In this document: positions 46,813 through 56,159 of the stretch, one piece after another | How the letters are laid out: every line of letters begins with the position of its first letter | Numbering within the stretch: the first letter of the stretch is position 1 | Source: Orbaceae bacterium BiB | GTDB taxonomy: Bacteria; Pseudomonadota; Gammaproteobacteria; Enterobacterales; Orbaceae | NCBI GenBank assembly: GCA_036251205.1 | Contig: CP133958.1 | Location: 930,001-994,000 of the forward strand | Reading direction: 5' to 3' | DNA: 64,000 nt | Made by a program: the position numbers and the translations under genes | The notes under the pieces: generated by a model | The model's input: the letters and a program-made list of their open reading frames with translations, nothing else | Databases searched by the model: none | What the model was told of the DNA's origin: nothing

Positions 46813-47841
46813 CTATTTATTACTAATATTTTTTGCAATTTTTTCTATTGTATCAAGAGGAATATTACCAATAATTACAACATTCATATTGTTCAGATTA
46901 GTCGAATAGATCGTCTTAATCCCTTGGGTTACAATATGGGTTGTTTTTTCTGGCGATGATGCTTCGGATACATTGACAGTAAAGGAAAAAATACCATCAG
47001 AAAATAAACGTGTATCAATAGTTAATTGCTCATAATTAACATTATAAGCAGCACTTTCCGTAAATCCATTTGGCAACCAATTAACTTGCCATGAATTGAA
47101 ATCTTTATTTTTTGAATTAGCAGGAAATAAGATTGGATAATTGCGACTCTCAAGATTATTTTTAAATTTTTGCTTATCAAAATTCATATCTACAGATAGC
47201 ACTTTCTGTTGTCTAATGATATTAGTCTCTAAATCAAGTAGATCAATACGCAGAGGTAAGTGGCTCTCATCATCAATCCAAACGACATAATTATAGCGAT
47301 CTTTATCTTTTGGAACGATTCTAATTAATTTACTATTGCGATTAGCCGTTCTAGCTTTACCTAATAAAACAAAATCATAGTACTTGCTTAATTCATTGAA
47401 ATTAGAATAAATAACATCAGGAAAAGCTTCAATAATACGTTTAGTCGGAAAAGAGAATGAGGCACTTTCTGGTTGAAAATAACTAACGGTATCTGCATAC
47501 AAAATAATTTCTTTCGCAGAACCTTCTAAATACAGCAATTGAGCATAACTATTATCATTGATATTTAGATGACGATAGCGCAATGTTCTGGAATCTTCTG
47601 CTGACTCTTCAACAACATAGTAAATTTGATAATCACTATGTAATACGGCATCTTGCATATTATACAAAATAGAAATAGGTGAGTCATTCGCACTTGTAAC
47701 AGGCGAATCACTGCTATTATTTTGTATAGCACTACTAGCTGAAACGCTAAAAGAGAACATAAACAAAAAAGCAACTAAACTAATTTTAAGTTGCTTTAAG
47801 GTAATCTTGTAGTCATTCACTTTAAATAAATTAATTATCAT
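46813..47841 (-). CDS. rseB: RseB, periplasmic anti-sigma-E co-regulator
   Basis: A 342-aa protein with an N-terminal signal segment (LKISLVAFLFMFSFSVSASS) and the two-domain MucB/RseB plan: a LolA-like N-terminal half (ISILYNMQDAVLHSDYQIYY) and a C-terminal domain (WQVNWLPNGFTES). It binds the periplasmic part of RseA and blocks DegS cleavage until lipid or LPS signals arrive. 29 bases downstream of rseA in the operon. The first in-frame Met region is long, so the true start may be slightly downstream. Confidence 0.92.
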   Translation of the reverse strand: MIINLFKVNDYKITLKQLKISLVAFLFMFSFSVSASSAIQNNSSDSPVTSANDSPISILYNMQDAVLHSDYQIYYVVEESAEDSRTLRYRHLNINDNSYAQLLYLEGSAKEIILYADTVSYFQPESASFSFPTKRIIEAFPDVIYSNFNELSKYYDFVLLGKARTANRNSKLIRIVPKDKDRYNYVVWIDDESHLPLRIDLLDLETNIIRQQKVLSVDMNFDKQKFKNNLESRNYPILFPANSKNKDFNSWQVNWLPNGFTESAAYNVNYEQLTIDTRLFSDGIFSFTVNVSEASSPEKTTHIVTQGIKTIYSTNLNNMNVVIIGNIPLDTIEKIAKNISNK

Positions 47842-47870
47842 TTAGATTATATAATTACTATTACAAAATT

Positions 47871-48434
47871 TTATTGAGGACTCAAACGTTTTTGCAGTTC
47901 ATAATCTTGAATCAATAAACGTATTTTATTGTATTGTTGTTGATCCATTTTAGTATGCAAAACGCCATAATTACTCGTTTCAGTGCCCTTCCCACCTACT
48001 GGTGAAATATTGACATTCATTGGAACAGTATTTAAAACAGGAGCATCACCAGAAGGTGTCTGCTGATATTGAACTCCAGCTATAACAGCTAATGTAACAC
48101 AAGCCGCTAACCCAACCTGTCCTAACTTACCAATGACATCTTTAACTTTAACCCAAAATAAATTCACAGGCTGAATTGATACAGGCTGTTCTATCATAGT
48201 CTGTTCATATAAGTCATCAAAAGCAATAGCATCAGCAACTCGGCTAGCAATATCTAATGTCAAGGTAGAATCATGCAATTTACCTTGCATCGCATCACGC
48301 GCGACATGACAACGATACCAATACTGCTGTAGTTCAACATCATTAACAACGGCATCAACACATTCAGTTTGGCACTCATTATCGTCCATAAATGATGATA
48401 GTTGTTCTTTTTGATCTTTTTGATCTTTTAACAT
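47871..48434 (-). CDS. rseA: RseA, membrane anti-sigma-E factor
   Basis: A 187-aa protein from the ATG at 48,434, which follows AAAAGGC at proper spacing; an ATG six codons earlier is possible. The N-terminal cytoplasmic sigma-binding domain reads KEQLSSFMDDNECQTECVDA through WYRCHVARDAMQG, followed by a single transmembrane helix (VGLAACVTLAVIAGVQYQ) and a periplasmic tail with QQTPSG for DegS cleavage. It sequesters RpoE. An N-terminal Cys-x3-Cys pair is present. Confidence 0.9.
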   Translation of the reverse strand: MLKDQKDQKEQLSSFMDDNECQTECVDAVVNDVELQQYWYRCHVARDAMQGKLHDSTLTLDIASRVADAIAFDDLYEQTMIEQPVSIQPVNLFWVKVKDVIGKLGQVGLAACVTLAVIAGVQYQQTPSGDAPVLNTVPMNVNISPVGGKGTETSNYGVLHTKMDQQQYNKIRLLIQDYELQKRLSPQ

Positions 48435-48474
48435 AATTTGCCTTTTAATCATCTAGGTCACATGTTGACATATA

Positions 48475-49047
48475 TTAACTTAACAAAGGTTTCAATTTCT
48501 CGTCAATAACTTCACGAGCTCTAAAAATACGTGAACGCACAGTACCAACTGGTGTGTTCATTATTTCTGCAATTTCCTCATAACTCAAACCATCTATTTC
48601 TCTTAATGTTATAGCTGTTTTTAAGTCTTCGGGTAGTGATTCAATTGTTTGAAATACCACCTTTTTTATTTCATTTGATAAAACTAAGCTTTCTGGATTA
48701 TCAATATCTCTTAATAAATCAGAGCCTTCGTATGTTTCTGCTTCTACTGCATCAATATCTGACGCGGGTGGACGACGCCCCTGTGCAATCAAGTAATTTT
48801 TAGCTGTATTTACTGCAATTCTATATAGCCAAGTATAAAATACACTTTCACCCTTAAAAGAACTTAACGAACGATAGGCTCGAATAAATGTTTCTTGCAC
48901 CACATCAGGTACTTCTGACGATGATACATAGCGAGATACCAAATATGCCAATCTATTTTGATAACGTGTCACCAAAAGATTAAAGGCATTTTTGTTACCA
49001 GCAAGCACTCGGTCAACCAATACTTGATCGTTTACTTGTTCTCCCAT
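48475..49047 (-). CDS. rpoE: RpoE, sigma-E envelope-stress sigma factor
   Basis: A 190-aa ECF sigma factor of standard length. Region 2 reads YQNRLAYLVSRYV through DVVQETFIRAYRSL and WLYRIAVNTAKNYL; region 4 reads SLPEDLKTAITLREIDGLSY and EEIAEIMNTPVGTVRSRI. It directs transcription of envelope-repair genes and of its own operon rpoE-rseA-rseB. A matching promoter lies directly upstream. Confidence 0.97.
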   Translation of the reverse strand: MGEQVNDQVLVDRVLAGNKNAFNLLVTRYQNRLAYLVSRYVSSSEVPDVVQETFIRAYRSLSSFKGESVFYTWLYRIAVNTAKNYLIAQGRRPPASDIDAVEAETYEGSDLLRDIDNPESLVLSNEIKKVVFQTIESLPEDLKTAITLREIDGLSYEEIAEIMNTPVGTVRSRIFRAREVIDEKLKPLLS

Positions 49048-49100
49048 TTAGGCCATTCCTCATCTAATATTTTTATGGCCAAAAATGCACATATATTATA

Positions 49101-49128
49101 TTAGAGTTCAAAAAATTAAAAAAGTTCC
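49101..49128 (-). promoter_or_regulatory. Sigma-E autoregulatory promoter of rpoE
   Basis: On the minus strand GGAACTT (-35) is followed after 16 bases by TCTAA (-10), essentially the sigma-E consensus and spacing, about 55 bases upstream of the rpoE ATG. It predicts positive autoregulation of rpoE-rseA-rseB. Confidence 0.85.
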
Positions 49129-49323
49129 AAATATTTTAATAGAATTATAATAAATAGATCTATTTAAAATATTTTATTTATCTAGGGCGGTATTATACGC
49201 GTAAATATTAATAAGTTAATGGCTATATTTAGAATGCCGAGATAAATCAATTGAACTTATTAATTTAAGTGAAAATCTAACTTTAACCCATTGTTATAAT
49301 GAATATTTAAGATAACTAATATA

Positions 49324-51810
49324 TTAAATATTAAATGGCGCAATTTTTTTCTCGCCATTTTTATCACTAAAAATTTGGTAGAATTGAGGGAGATTAAAAT
49401 TAACCGATAGGCTATTTGAAAATGTAAAACGATCGTCAGATAAAGCATAAAAACTATTTACATCTCTAATCATATTTTTAATATTGCCATTACAATTACG
49501 GTAAATTTCAGCTTGATTATTTTCATTCAAAATATAGAGATCAAATCCCGATTCTTTATTTTCAAAGAAAAATTGGATAATACCTTCACATGCAATACTA
49601 TCAATCTCTTTAGGCAGTTCATTACTGCTATCCCAAACATTTAATGCATTGCCATGAATTTTATTATTTGAAAGAGCGCCATAAAAATCGATCGTATTAT
49701 CAAACTGATGAGTCGAAACACCAAAACGTTCAAAAAACAGATACCAAGACGAACCATTGATACGTAAAGGCATAAACTGTTTTAAATTATTTCTTGTAGT
49801 AGTTAATCTTAAATCAATACAACGATCGATTAGATCTTGGATCTGTGTTTGGATCTCATTTTTTAGATATTTGCTATAACAGAAGATTTTAATCGAATTA
49901 GGCAAGTCAGCATCTTTATGCATACGATTCAGTAATGTTTTTATTGCATCTAACACACATAATGAACCAGAAAAACTCAGAACCCGAATTTCGTTCCAAG
50001 AATTACGATAAAGTAAACTTATTGATTGAACAAGATTCAGCTCTTTTTCACCATAGTTTAATACATTGATATTAAAAATATTATTATAGGAGTTAACAAC
50101 CTCTGAATCACAAGTGATATCACTTTTAAGATTAATAATAATCGCTAAATGTCTAATTTCACATGGTCCCGACAGTGCTTCTTCTGTCGCTGCAGGAACC
50201 GTACTTAAAAAGTAAGATTGCAGATCTCTTACTAACTGATTAAGTTTAGTAGGATCATGATCAGCTCCATCTCGATAAAATAGTTTTGTTTTATCTGAAA
50301 TAAGGTGATTAAAATAACACCATGAAACTAATTTAACTAATGAACTACTATATTCTAAATATTGATGCCCAATAATCGAATCTAAGGTCGGCTTCTGATT
50401 ATAAACATACCAACCAATTCGATTTACCCGATCATTTTTTACATAAATAAAAGTCAAATTATCTTCAGATAAATTACTCGAAATATTTGGATTAATAATA
50501 GTAACTTTTCCTGGAAGGACCTCATAAGCCGCATATAGTTTACGAGTTAATACAGCCAAATCTTGTGGACTAATTAATGAATCTAAATTATTACGGCGAC
50601 CAAAATTTAATAAATTACGATATCCGGTCATCATCGTTTGTAAAAGTAGTTCATTAACTTCTCTTACTTTTTCTATTTTCCAATGTCCGCCATCATCTAA
50701 TGTTTTAATATATTCATCATCCCATCCCCAACGATTGACTAACTCGATCAATAATTGTCGGCGCCATGATATATACTCAACAGGCTTTGATAAATGTTCG
50801 TTAACTTTTAAATAAAAACAGTTTCTGACTAAACTTAAACGAACATGATCTCCAATGGAAGTTAAATAATGGGTTACTTTCTCTAGCATCATATAATAAG
50901 AATCTAGATAGTGATAACGCATATCATTTTGTTGAATTAATAACTTAACTTGATAGGCAACCACTTCACTATCTGGATATTCCCATGAATAGGCTTCAAG
51001 AAGTAGCGTCTTTAACACGGCTTTAAAGGGAGAGTCGATACTTTTATAAAGTTGCCATAAACTAGCACCAAAATACTCTTCCGCAGATAAAGTCATTAAC
51101 GAACCAAAATCAATCCATTCATCTCGATTGATTGCCTTGGTTTCGACTAATGCTGCAATACATTCATCATACGAAGCGTACTGTTTACCATTAATAATTA
51201 AATTAGATGGAATAACATACCACAGTAGTAGTTTACCCGCTAAGTGATTAGCACTACGGTAAAACTCCTCCAATAATAACATATGCTGGGCTGAACCACA
51301 GTTTTCCCCCATCAGACATTCATGATGTAGCTCCTTAAATCTTGCTGCATCAACAATAAATAGCGTTAACTGGACACCTTTACTTTTTGCCCATCCCTCA
51401 ATTAAAAGACACTTTCGTTCTAAGTATTGCCGTTCATCATTAGATAAACTATGCTCTACACAGATCCAAACATCTAAATCAGAGTAAATTGATTGTCCTA
51501 ATGTACAAGTACTCCCCATTGAATAAAGCGCTGAAATCTTACACTCATTTTCAAGATTAGGCTGAGAGGAAAAGCCAAATTGTTGTTCAACTTTTTGTAG
51601 TATCTGCTCTGAAGGATGGTAAAATGATATGCCATGTGGTGCTGGCTCATCAATGTAACCTGGCAACAATGAATGATGATAATGCAATAATATCGGCAAC
51701 AACAAAAAAACGTCCTGAAATGATTCAGGCATATTATCGAGCGCTCGCTTTTGTTTTACTAAAGCAAGCTCACTGAGTGTATGTTTTATTTTTTTAAGAT
51801 AATCTTGCAT
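49324..51810 (-). CDS. cyaA: Class I adenylate cyclase
   Basis: An 828-aa protein (E. coli 848). The N-terminal catalytic domain holds the nucleotidyltransferase signature LYSMGSTCTLGQSIYSDLDV (G-S and D-x-D-type Asp residues) and further family blocks (WSWEYPDSEV-like AYSWEYPDSEVVAYQVKLL). The C-terminal regulatory domain, target of the glucose PTS enzyme IIA, is complete. It makes cAMP for CRP; two excellent CRP sites are seen near 59.8 kb. Divergent from nudL; no CRP palindrome was seen in the 138-bp gap. Confidence 0.96.
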   Translation of the reverse strand: MQDYLKKIKHTLSELALVKQKRALDNMPESFQDVFLLLPILLHYHHSLLPGYIDEPAPHGISFYHPSEQILQKVEQQFGFSSQPNLENECKISALYSMGSTCTLGQSIYSDLDVWICVEHSLSNDERQYLERKCLLIEGWAKSKGVQLTLFIVDAARFKELHHECLMGENCGSAQHMLLLEEFYRSANHLAGKLLLWYVIPSNLIINGKQYASYDECIAALVETKAINRDEWIDFGSLMTLSAEEYFGASLWQLYKSIDSPFKAVLKTLLLEAYSWEYPDSEVVAYQVKLLIQQNDMRYHYLDSYYMMLEKVTHYLTSIGDHVRLSLVRNCFYLKVNEHLSKPVEYISWRRQLLIELVNRWGWDDEYIKTLDDGGHWKIEKVREVNELLLQTMMTGYRNLLNFGRRNNLDSLISPQDLAVLTRKLYAAYEVLPGKVTIINPNISSNLSEDNLTFIYVKNDRVNRIGWYVYNQKPTLDSIIGHQYLEYSSSLVKLVSWCYFNHLISDKTKLFYRDGADHDPTKLNQLVRDLQSYFLSTVPAATEEALSGPCEIRHLAIIINLKSDITCDSEVVNSYNNIFNINVLNYGEKELNLVQSISLLYRNSWNEIRVLSFSGSLCVLDAIKTLLNRMHKDADLPNSIKIFCYSKYLKNEIQTQIQDLIDRCIDLRLTTTRNNLKQFMPLRINGSSWYLFFERFGVSTHQFDNTIDFYGALSNNKIHGNALNVWDSSNELPKEIDSIACEGIIQFFFENKESGFDLYILNENNQAEIYRNCNGNIKNMIRDVNSFYALSDDRFTFSNSLSVNFNLPQFYQIFSDKNGEKKIAPFNI

Positions 51811-51948
51811 AATGTTTCTAAAATTAAAAATATGACTAAAGACACATTTTTATAATATTTTGGCAATCTAGCATGTTATTTTATTGACGTAAAGCAATTT
51901 ACAAAATTGCTAAAATGGCAGAATTTTATTTAAACTTGAAATAAAAAC

Positions 51949-52557
51949 ATGATATCTAAAAAACATATACTTAATAGAGTTGAAAATCAAATAAAAAAAC
52001 ATAATCTTGCTGATAAAGCAGCTGTTCTTATTCCGATTATTGAAGATAATGACGGCAGATTAAGTTTGCTATTTGAAGTGAGATCGTCCTCGCTCAGGTC
52101 CCAGCCTGGTGATATCTGTTTTCCTGGCGGGAAAATGGATATAACAGATCATTCTCCTAGCGATACTGCAATACGAGAGACCCATGAAGAACTTGGTATC
52201 ACAAAAAATTCAATAAAAATTTATGGAGAACTGCCCTCTTTTTATTCTGCAATTGGATTCAAAATTTATCCGATTGTAGGTGAATTGACATCCACACAAT
52301 TTAGTCTAAACCAAGCAGAAGTTTCTCATACTTTTTGTGTGCCGCTTGATTGGTTCATAAACACGACGCCAATAAAAGCAACAATAGAGGCAGCCCATAG
52401 ACCAGCAGATGATTTTCCTTTTGCCTTATTACCACAAAAATCGAAAGATTGGCAAAAGAGATCACAACACGAGGTTTATATTTACCAATATCAAGGTTAT
52501 GTTATTTGGGGGTTAACAGCACAAATAATTCAACAGTTTATAAAAACAGTACGCTAA
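51949..52557 (+). CDS. nudL: NudL (YeaB-like) Nudix hydrolase, probable CoA pyrophosphatase
   Basis: A 202-aa protein with the UPF0035 extension RSSSLRSQPGDICFPGGK and the Nudix box G-G-K-M-D-x(8)-A-I-R-E-T-H-E-E-L-G-I. This combination is diagnostic of CoA-diphosphatases, which cut CoA and acyl-CoA into 3',5'-ADP and phosphopantetheine. The catalytic Glu residues are intact. It is 31 bases upstream of ubiG and probably co-transcribed with it. Confidence 0.88.
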   Translation: MISKKHILNRVENQIKKHNLADKAAVLIPIIEDNDGRLSLLFEVRSSSLRSQPGDICFPGGKMDITDHSPSDTAIRETHEELGITKNSIKIYGELPSFYSAIGFKIYPIVGELTSTQFSLNQAEVSHTFCVPLDWFINTTPIKATIEAAHRPADDFPFALLPQKSKDWQKRSQHEVYIYQYQGYVIWGLTAQIIQQFIKTVR

Positions 52558-52588
52558 ATTTTTATTATTAATCGACCAAGGAAACAAA

Positions 52589-53290
52589 ATGTCACCAAAT
52601 ATTGATGTTAACGAAATTGAAAAATTTTCACAACTTGCTAAAGAGTGGTGGGATCCTAATGGTAAATGTAAACCGTTACATATTATTAATCCATTACGAG
52701 TGGAATATATTGTAGAAAGTTGCCAACACAGCTTAGCAGGTAAAAATTTACTAGATGTCGGTTGTGGTGGTGGTATTTTATCTGAAAGTATGGCCAAACA
52801 AGGGGCTAAAGTAACAGGGTTGGATTTAGCTGATGCTTCACTCAATGTTGCAAGAACTCATGCCCAACAAAATGGATTATCCATTCAATATATAAAATCA
52901 TCGATTGAAGATTATGCTGAAAATTCCAATGAACAGTATGATGTTATTAGTTGTATGGAGTTATTAGAACACGTCCCAGATCCACAATCAATTATTACAG
53001 CCTGTGCTAAGCTGCTAAAACCTGGTGGAAAAATATTTTTATCAACAATTAACCGCAATCATAAAGCAAAATTATTACTAATTTATGGCGCAGAATATAT
53101 TGCACGCTTAGTCCCTAAAGGTACTCATGACTTTGACCGATTTATTCGTCCATCAGAATTAATGGAATTCGTGAAAAATGCTGGATTACAGTGTAACGAT
53201 ATTATTGGTATGGAATATCACCTACTAAAAAATAAGTTTTCACTTGGTAAAAATGTGGATACTAACTATATTTTGCAAGCAATAAAATAA
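52589..53290 (+). CDS. ubiG: UbiG, ubiquinone O-methyltransferase
   Basis: A 233-aa class I SAM methyltransferase. SAM-binding motif I is LLDVGCGGGILSE, followed by GLDLADASLNVA and YDVISCMELLEHVPDP. The N-terminal IEKFSQLAKEWWDPNGKCKP is the UbiG signature. It carries out both O-methylations in ubiquinone synthesis. AAGGAAAC precedes the ATG. Confidence 0.96.
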   Translation: MSPNIDVNEIEKFSQLAKEWWDPNGKCKPLHIINPLRVEYIVESCQHSLAGKNLLDVGCGGGILSESMAKQGAKVTGLDLADASLNVARTHAQQNGLSIQYIKSSIEDYAENSNEQYDVISCMELLEHVPDPQSIITACAKLLKPGGKIFLSTINRNHKAKLLLIYGAEYIARLVPKGTHDFDRFIRPSELMEFVKNAGLQCNDIIGMEYHLLKNKFSLGKNVDTNYILQAIK

Positions 53291-53484
53291 TATTGTTGAT
53301 AAATTATCATTTAGAGTTAACTACTTAACATCACCATAAAAGTTTGTCGAGGGTTATCGCAAAATAAGTAACTTAAGAAGAAAAGCTATTACCTTCACAC
53401 TTGCTCATGCTACAATGAAGGATATGCACATTAATTAAGACACATTAATTAAGAATAGTTCAACAAAATTTAGGAGTAATATTA

Positions 53485-53976
53485 ATGGCAAGTCGAGGAA
53501 TAAATAAAGTCATTTTAGTCGGCAATTTAGGACAAGATCCAGAAATCCGTTATTTACCAAATGGTGGTGCAGTTGCCAATATCAGTATCGCGACTTCCGA
53601 AACTTGGAAAGATAAACAAACTGGTGAACAAAAAGATAAGACAGAATGGCACAGAGTGGTTATTTTTGGCAAACTAGCGGAAATCGCCGGTGAATATCTA
53701 AAAAAAGGTTCACAAGTCTATATTGAAGGTCAGTTACAAACCCGTAAATGGCAGGATCAATCTGGTCAAGATCGATACACAACTGAAGTCGTTGTAAATA
53801 TTGGTGGGACGTTACAAATTCTTGGCAGTCGTGGTAGCAGTGAAGATATGTCAGCCCAAAATTGGGGACAAAGTTCCAATAACAATTCATCTGCACCAGC
53901 TGCACGTAAAGCCCCAGCACAACAAGCTCCAGCGAATGAACCGCCAATGGATTTTGATGACGATATTCCCTTTTAA
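53485..53976 (+). CDS. ssb: Single-stranded DNA-binding protein
   Basis: A 163-aa protein: OB fold ([55 protein letters not shown]), a low-complexity Gln/Asn/Ala/Pro linker, and the acidic partner-binding tip MDFDDDIPF. Essential for replication, recombination and repair. It follows a 195-bp gap and ends with its own terminator. AGGAGTAATATTA precedes the ATG. Confidence 0.97.
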   Translation: MASRGINKVILVGNLGQDPEIRYLPNGGAVANISIATSETWKDKQTGEQKDKTEWHRVVIFGKLAEIAGEYLKKGSQVYIEGQLQTRKWQDQSGQDRYTTEVVVNIGGTLQILGSRGSSEDMSAQNWGQSSNNNSSAPAARKAPAQQAPANEPPMDFDDDIPF

Positions 53977-54012
53977 AGTTAGTTTAAAAACAACTCTAAG
54001 CAAATTTTTCAC

Positions 54013-54042
54013 AATGCCCTTATCAATAGGGCATTTTTATTT
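54013..54042 (+). terminator. Rho-independent terminator of ssb
   Basis: An 8-bp stem (AATGCCCT / AGGGCATT) with a 7-base loop, followed by TTTATTT. It begins 37 bases after the ssb stop. Confidence 0.85.
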
Positions 54043-54295
54043 ATCATACTTTTTGAGCGCATAAAAACTAAGATACACTTACAATATAATAAAAGTCATT
54101 CATCAATACAGAAATAACCATCAAAAAATATATTGTGACAAAAATTAAGTGCTTTAATCATATTATCTTTGTCGTGTGAATTCAGCATAAACACTTTCTA
54201 TGCTGTTTATAGAATGAGTATGTTTGACCAATAAAAAATATCTCATTTAAAAACGGCTAAAAGATTTCTTCATGATTGATCATTTGACAGGAATT

Positions 54296-54367
54296 TGACC
54301 CCAGCAGGAATCGAACCTGCAACTAGCCCTTAGGAGGGGCTTGTTATATCCATTTAACTATGAGGTC
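54296..54367 (-). tRNA. tRNA-Arg (anticodon CCU)
   Basis: A 72-nt cloverleaf without encoded CCA: acceptor GACCTCA pairs with TGGGGTC, the anticodon loop is CTCCTAAGG, and the T-arm is GGTTCGATTCC. Close to E. coli argW. The D-arm AGTTAAATGGATATAACA is the usual short form. Confidence 0.95.
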
Positions 54368-54549
54368 GCAGGCCGCTATTCTAAAGTATTTAAAAATTTT
54401 TGCTATAAATTCTTTTACGAAATAGTTAAATGTTGACAATTTGTGCGGTTTACCATTACTAACTTAGATGATAAAAGATGAAACTTTTCGGATATTTTTA
54501 AACTCAATGATACAATATCTACAAAACCTAGCAATTTTATATAAATAAG

Positions 54550-55314
54550 ATGATGATGAAGAATAAAATAATTGGTCTAATTTTCTCAACCACAATTCTA
54601 ACTGGCTGTGCGACATATAATCCAGAAACAAACAGCTATTCAGATCCGCTCTCTGGCTTTAATAGCAAGATGTTTGATTTCAACTATTATGTCCTTGATC
54701 CTTATTTATTAAGACCTGTAGCTGTTGCTTGGAAAAACTATGTTCCATCTCCTGTTCGTAGTGGTATTAGTGGTGTCTCCTCTAACTTAGCTGAACCCGC
54801 TTCTGCACTCAATAGTGCACTACAAGGAGATATGCATAAAATGAGCGTACATTTAGCGCGATTTATGCTCAATACAGTTTTTGGTTTTGGTGGATTACTT
54901 GATGTCGCAAGTATGGCAGATCCTCAGCTTAAAAAGGGAAATAGAGAAACATTTGGTACAGTATTAGGCCATTATAATGTTCCTTATGGACCATATGTTG
55001 TGTTACCTTTTTATGGGCAAGCAACCTTGAGACAAGATGGTGGTACTCTTGTTGATTATCTCTATCCACCACTTAATTGGCTATCAGCCGAGGCTAATAT
55101 TGCTCGATGGGCATTTGATGGTATAGAGGCTAGAGCTGTTGCTATTGAATACGAAGATTTATTAAATAGTAGCAATGACCCATATAATTTTATGCGTAAT
55201 GCATATTTCCAAAATAATGACTTTATGGCGTCAGGTGGCAAAATCGACCAAGAAAGACAGCTTCAACGAGAGGAAGCAATTAGCCAATACCTTGGTGACA
55301 TTGATGCTTTATAG
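54550..55314 (+). CDS. mlaA: MlaA (VacJ), outer-membrane lipid-asymmetry lipoprotein
   Basis: A 254-aa protein with lipobox L-T-G-C after MMMKNKIIGLIFSTTIL. Family motifs DPLSGFNSKMFDFNYYVLDP, RFMLNTVFGFGGLLDVAS and GPYVVLPFYGQATLRQ are present. It forms a doughnut in the outer membrane and passes mislocalised phospholipids to MlaC. Single gene, convergent with recO and sharing a hairpin terminator. Confidence 0.95.
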   Translation: MMMKNKIIGLIFSTTILTGCATYNPETNSYSDPLSGFNSKMFDFNYYVLDPYLLRPVAVAWKNYVPSPVRSGISGVSSNLAEPASALNSALQGDMHKMSVHLARFMLNTVFGFGGLLDVASMADPQLKKGNRETFGTVLGHYNVPYGPYVVLPFYGQATLRQDGGTLVDYLYPPLNWLSAEANIARWAFDGIEARAVAIEYEDLLNSSNDPYNFMRNAYFQNNDFMASGGKIDQERQLQREEAISQYLGDIDAL

Positions 55315-55315
55315 A

Positions 55316-55342
55316 AAAATGGCATGAGTATCATGCCATTTT
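55316..55342. terminator. Bidirectional terminator between mlaA and recO
   Basis: A 12-bp perfect stem (AAAATGGCATGA / TCATGCCATTTT) with a 3-base loop. A and T tracts at the two feet allow it to serve both convergent genes. Confidence 0.85.
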
Positions 55343-55354
55343 CTTTCTAAAATA

Positions 55355-56047
55355 TTATGGTTTTAAAAATAGTTCTCGACTTTTAAACGGTTTTACACCA
55401 ACATATGGCTTTAAAGCTTGTCGGGTAAATCGTTTGGCAGCTTTTAAACAATCGGGATCATCAAAATTTTTAGTAGCAAAAGAGCGTAACTCTTTACCTG
55501 AGTAACTATTACTATTTTTCATTAAACTGCTAACAAACCCTTGTTCTGATTGATATAAATAAAACATCGTATCAACAATATCATCACCAGTAACAGCGCA
55601 ATGTGTAAAATCAATACTATATCCTAAATACTCTAATAAATTTAACTCAAACTGACGTAAAACCTTTTCTGGTTCAATACGTTTAGCTAGCTGTTGCAAA
55701 CAATCTAAATAAACTTGAAACAATTCAGTAGTATCCAACTCAGAAACAATAACGCGATGTAGTAATTCATTTAAATAAAAACCACTATATAAAAAATATC
55801 CTGACAAAGGTAAAGAAAGAGAAATTGCTTCAACTTGTCCTAATGTTTTTACATTGCCATTACCACTATACTGAATAATCAATGGAGTAAATGGTTGCAA
55901 GACACCTTTCAATGATGAACGTTGTCGCCTTGCACCTTTAGCAATCACGGTTATTCGGCCTTTTGATTCAACAAAAAAATCAACCAATAGGCTAGTTTCG
56001 CTGTAAGGTCTACTATGTAAAACAAATGCTTTTTGCCAATTTTTCAT
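55355..56047 (-). CDS. recO: RecO, recombination mediator
   Basis: A 230-aa protein from ATG 56,047, which gives the family start WQKAFVLHSRPYSETSLLVD; a longer upstream frame adds a hydrophobic 16-residue extension absent from relatives. The OB fold continues with GRITVIAKGARRQRSSLKG, then a helical domain (RVIVSELDTTELFQVYLDCL) and the C-terminal RFTRQALKPYVG. It loads RecA on SSB-coated DNA with RecR. It sits apart from era, unlike in E. coli. Confidence 0.93.
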   Translation of the reverse strand: MKNWQKAFVLHSRPYSETSLLVDFFVESKGRITVIAKGARRQRSSLKGVLQPFTPLIIQYSGNGNVKTLGQVEAISLSLPLSGYFLYSGFYLNELLHRVIVSELDTTELFQVYLDCLQQLAKRIEPEKVLRQFELNLLEYLGYSIDFTHCAVTGDDIVDTMFYLYQSEQGFVSSLMKNSNSYSGKELRSFATKNFDDPDCLKAAKRFTRQALKPYVGVKPFKSRELFLKP

Positions 56048-56159
56048 TACATTATCAATAATTATTGCATACCTAAAAATATAAATAAAATTCAACTGAA
56101 TTTGCTAAAATTTTAAGCTATAATAGCAAAAAATTAATATAAAATTTGAACGATAAATT

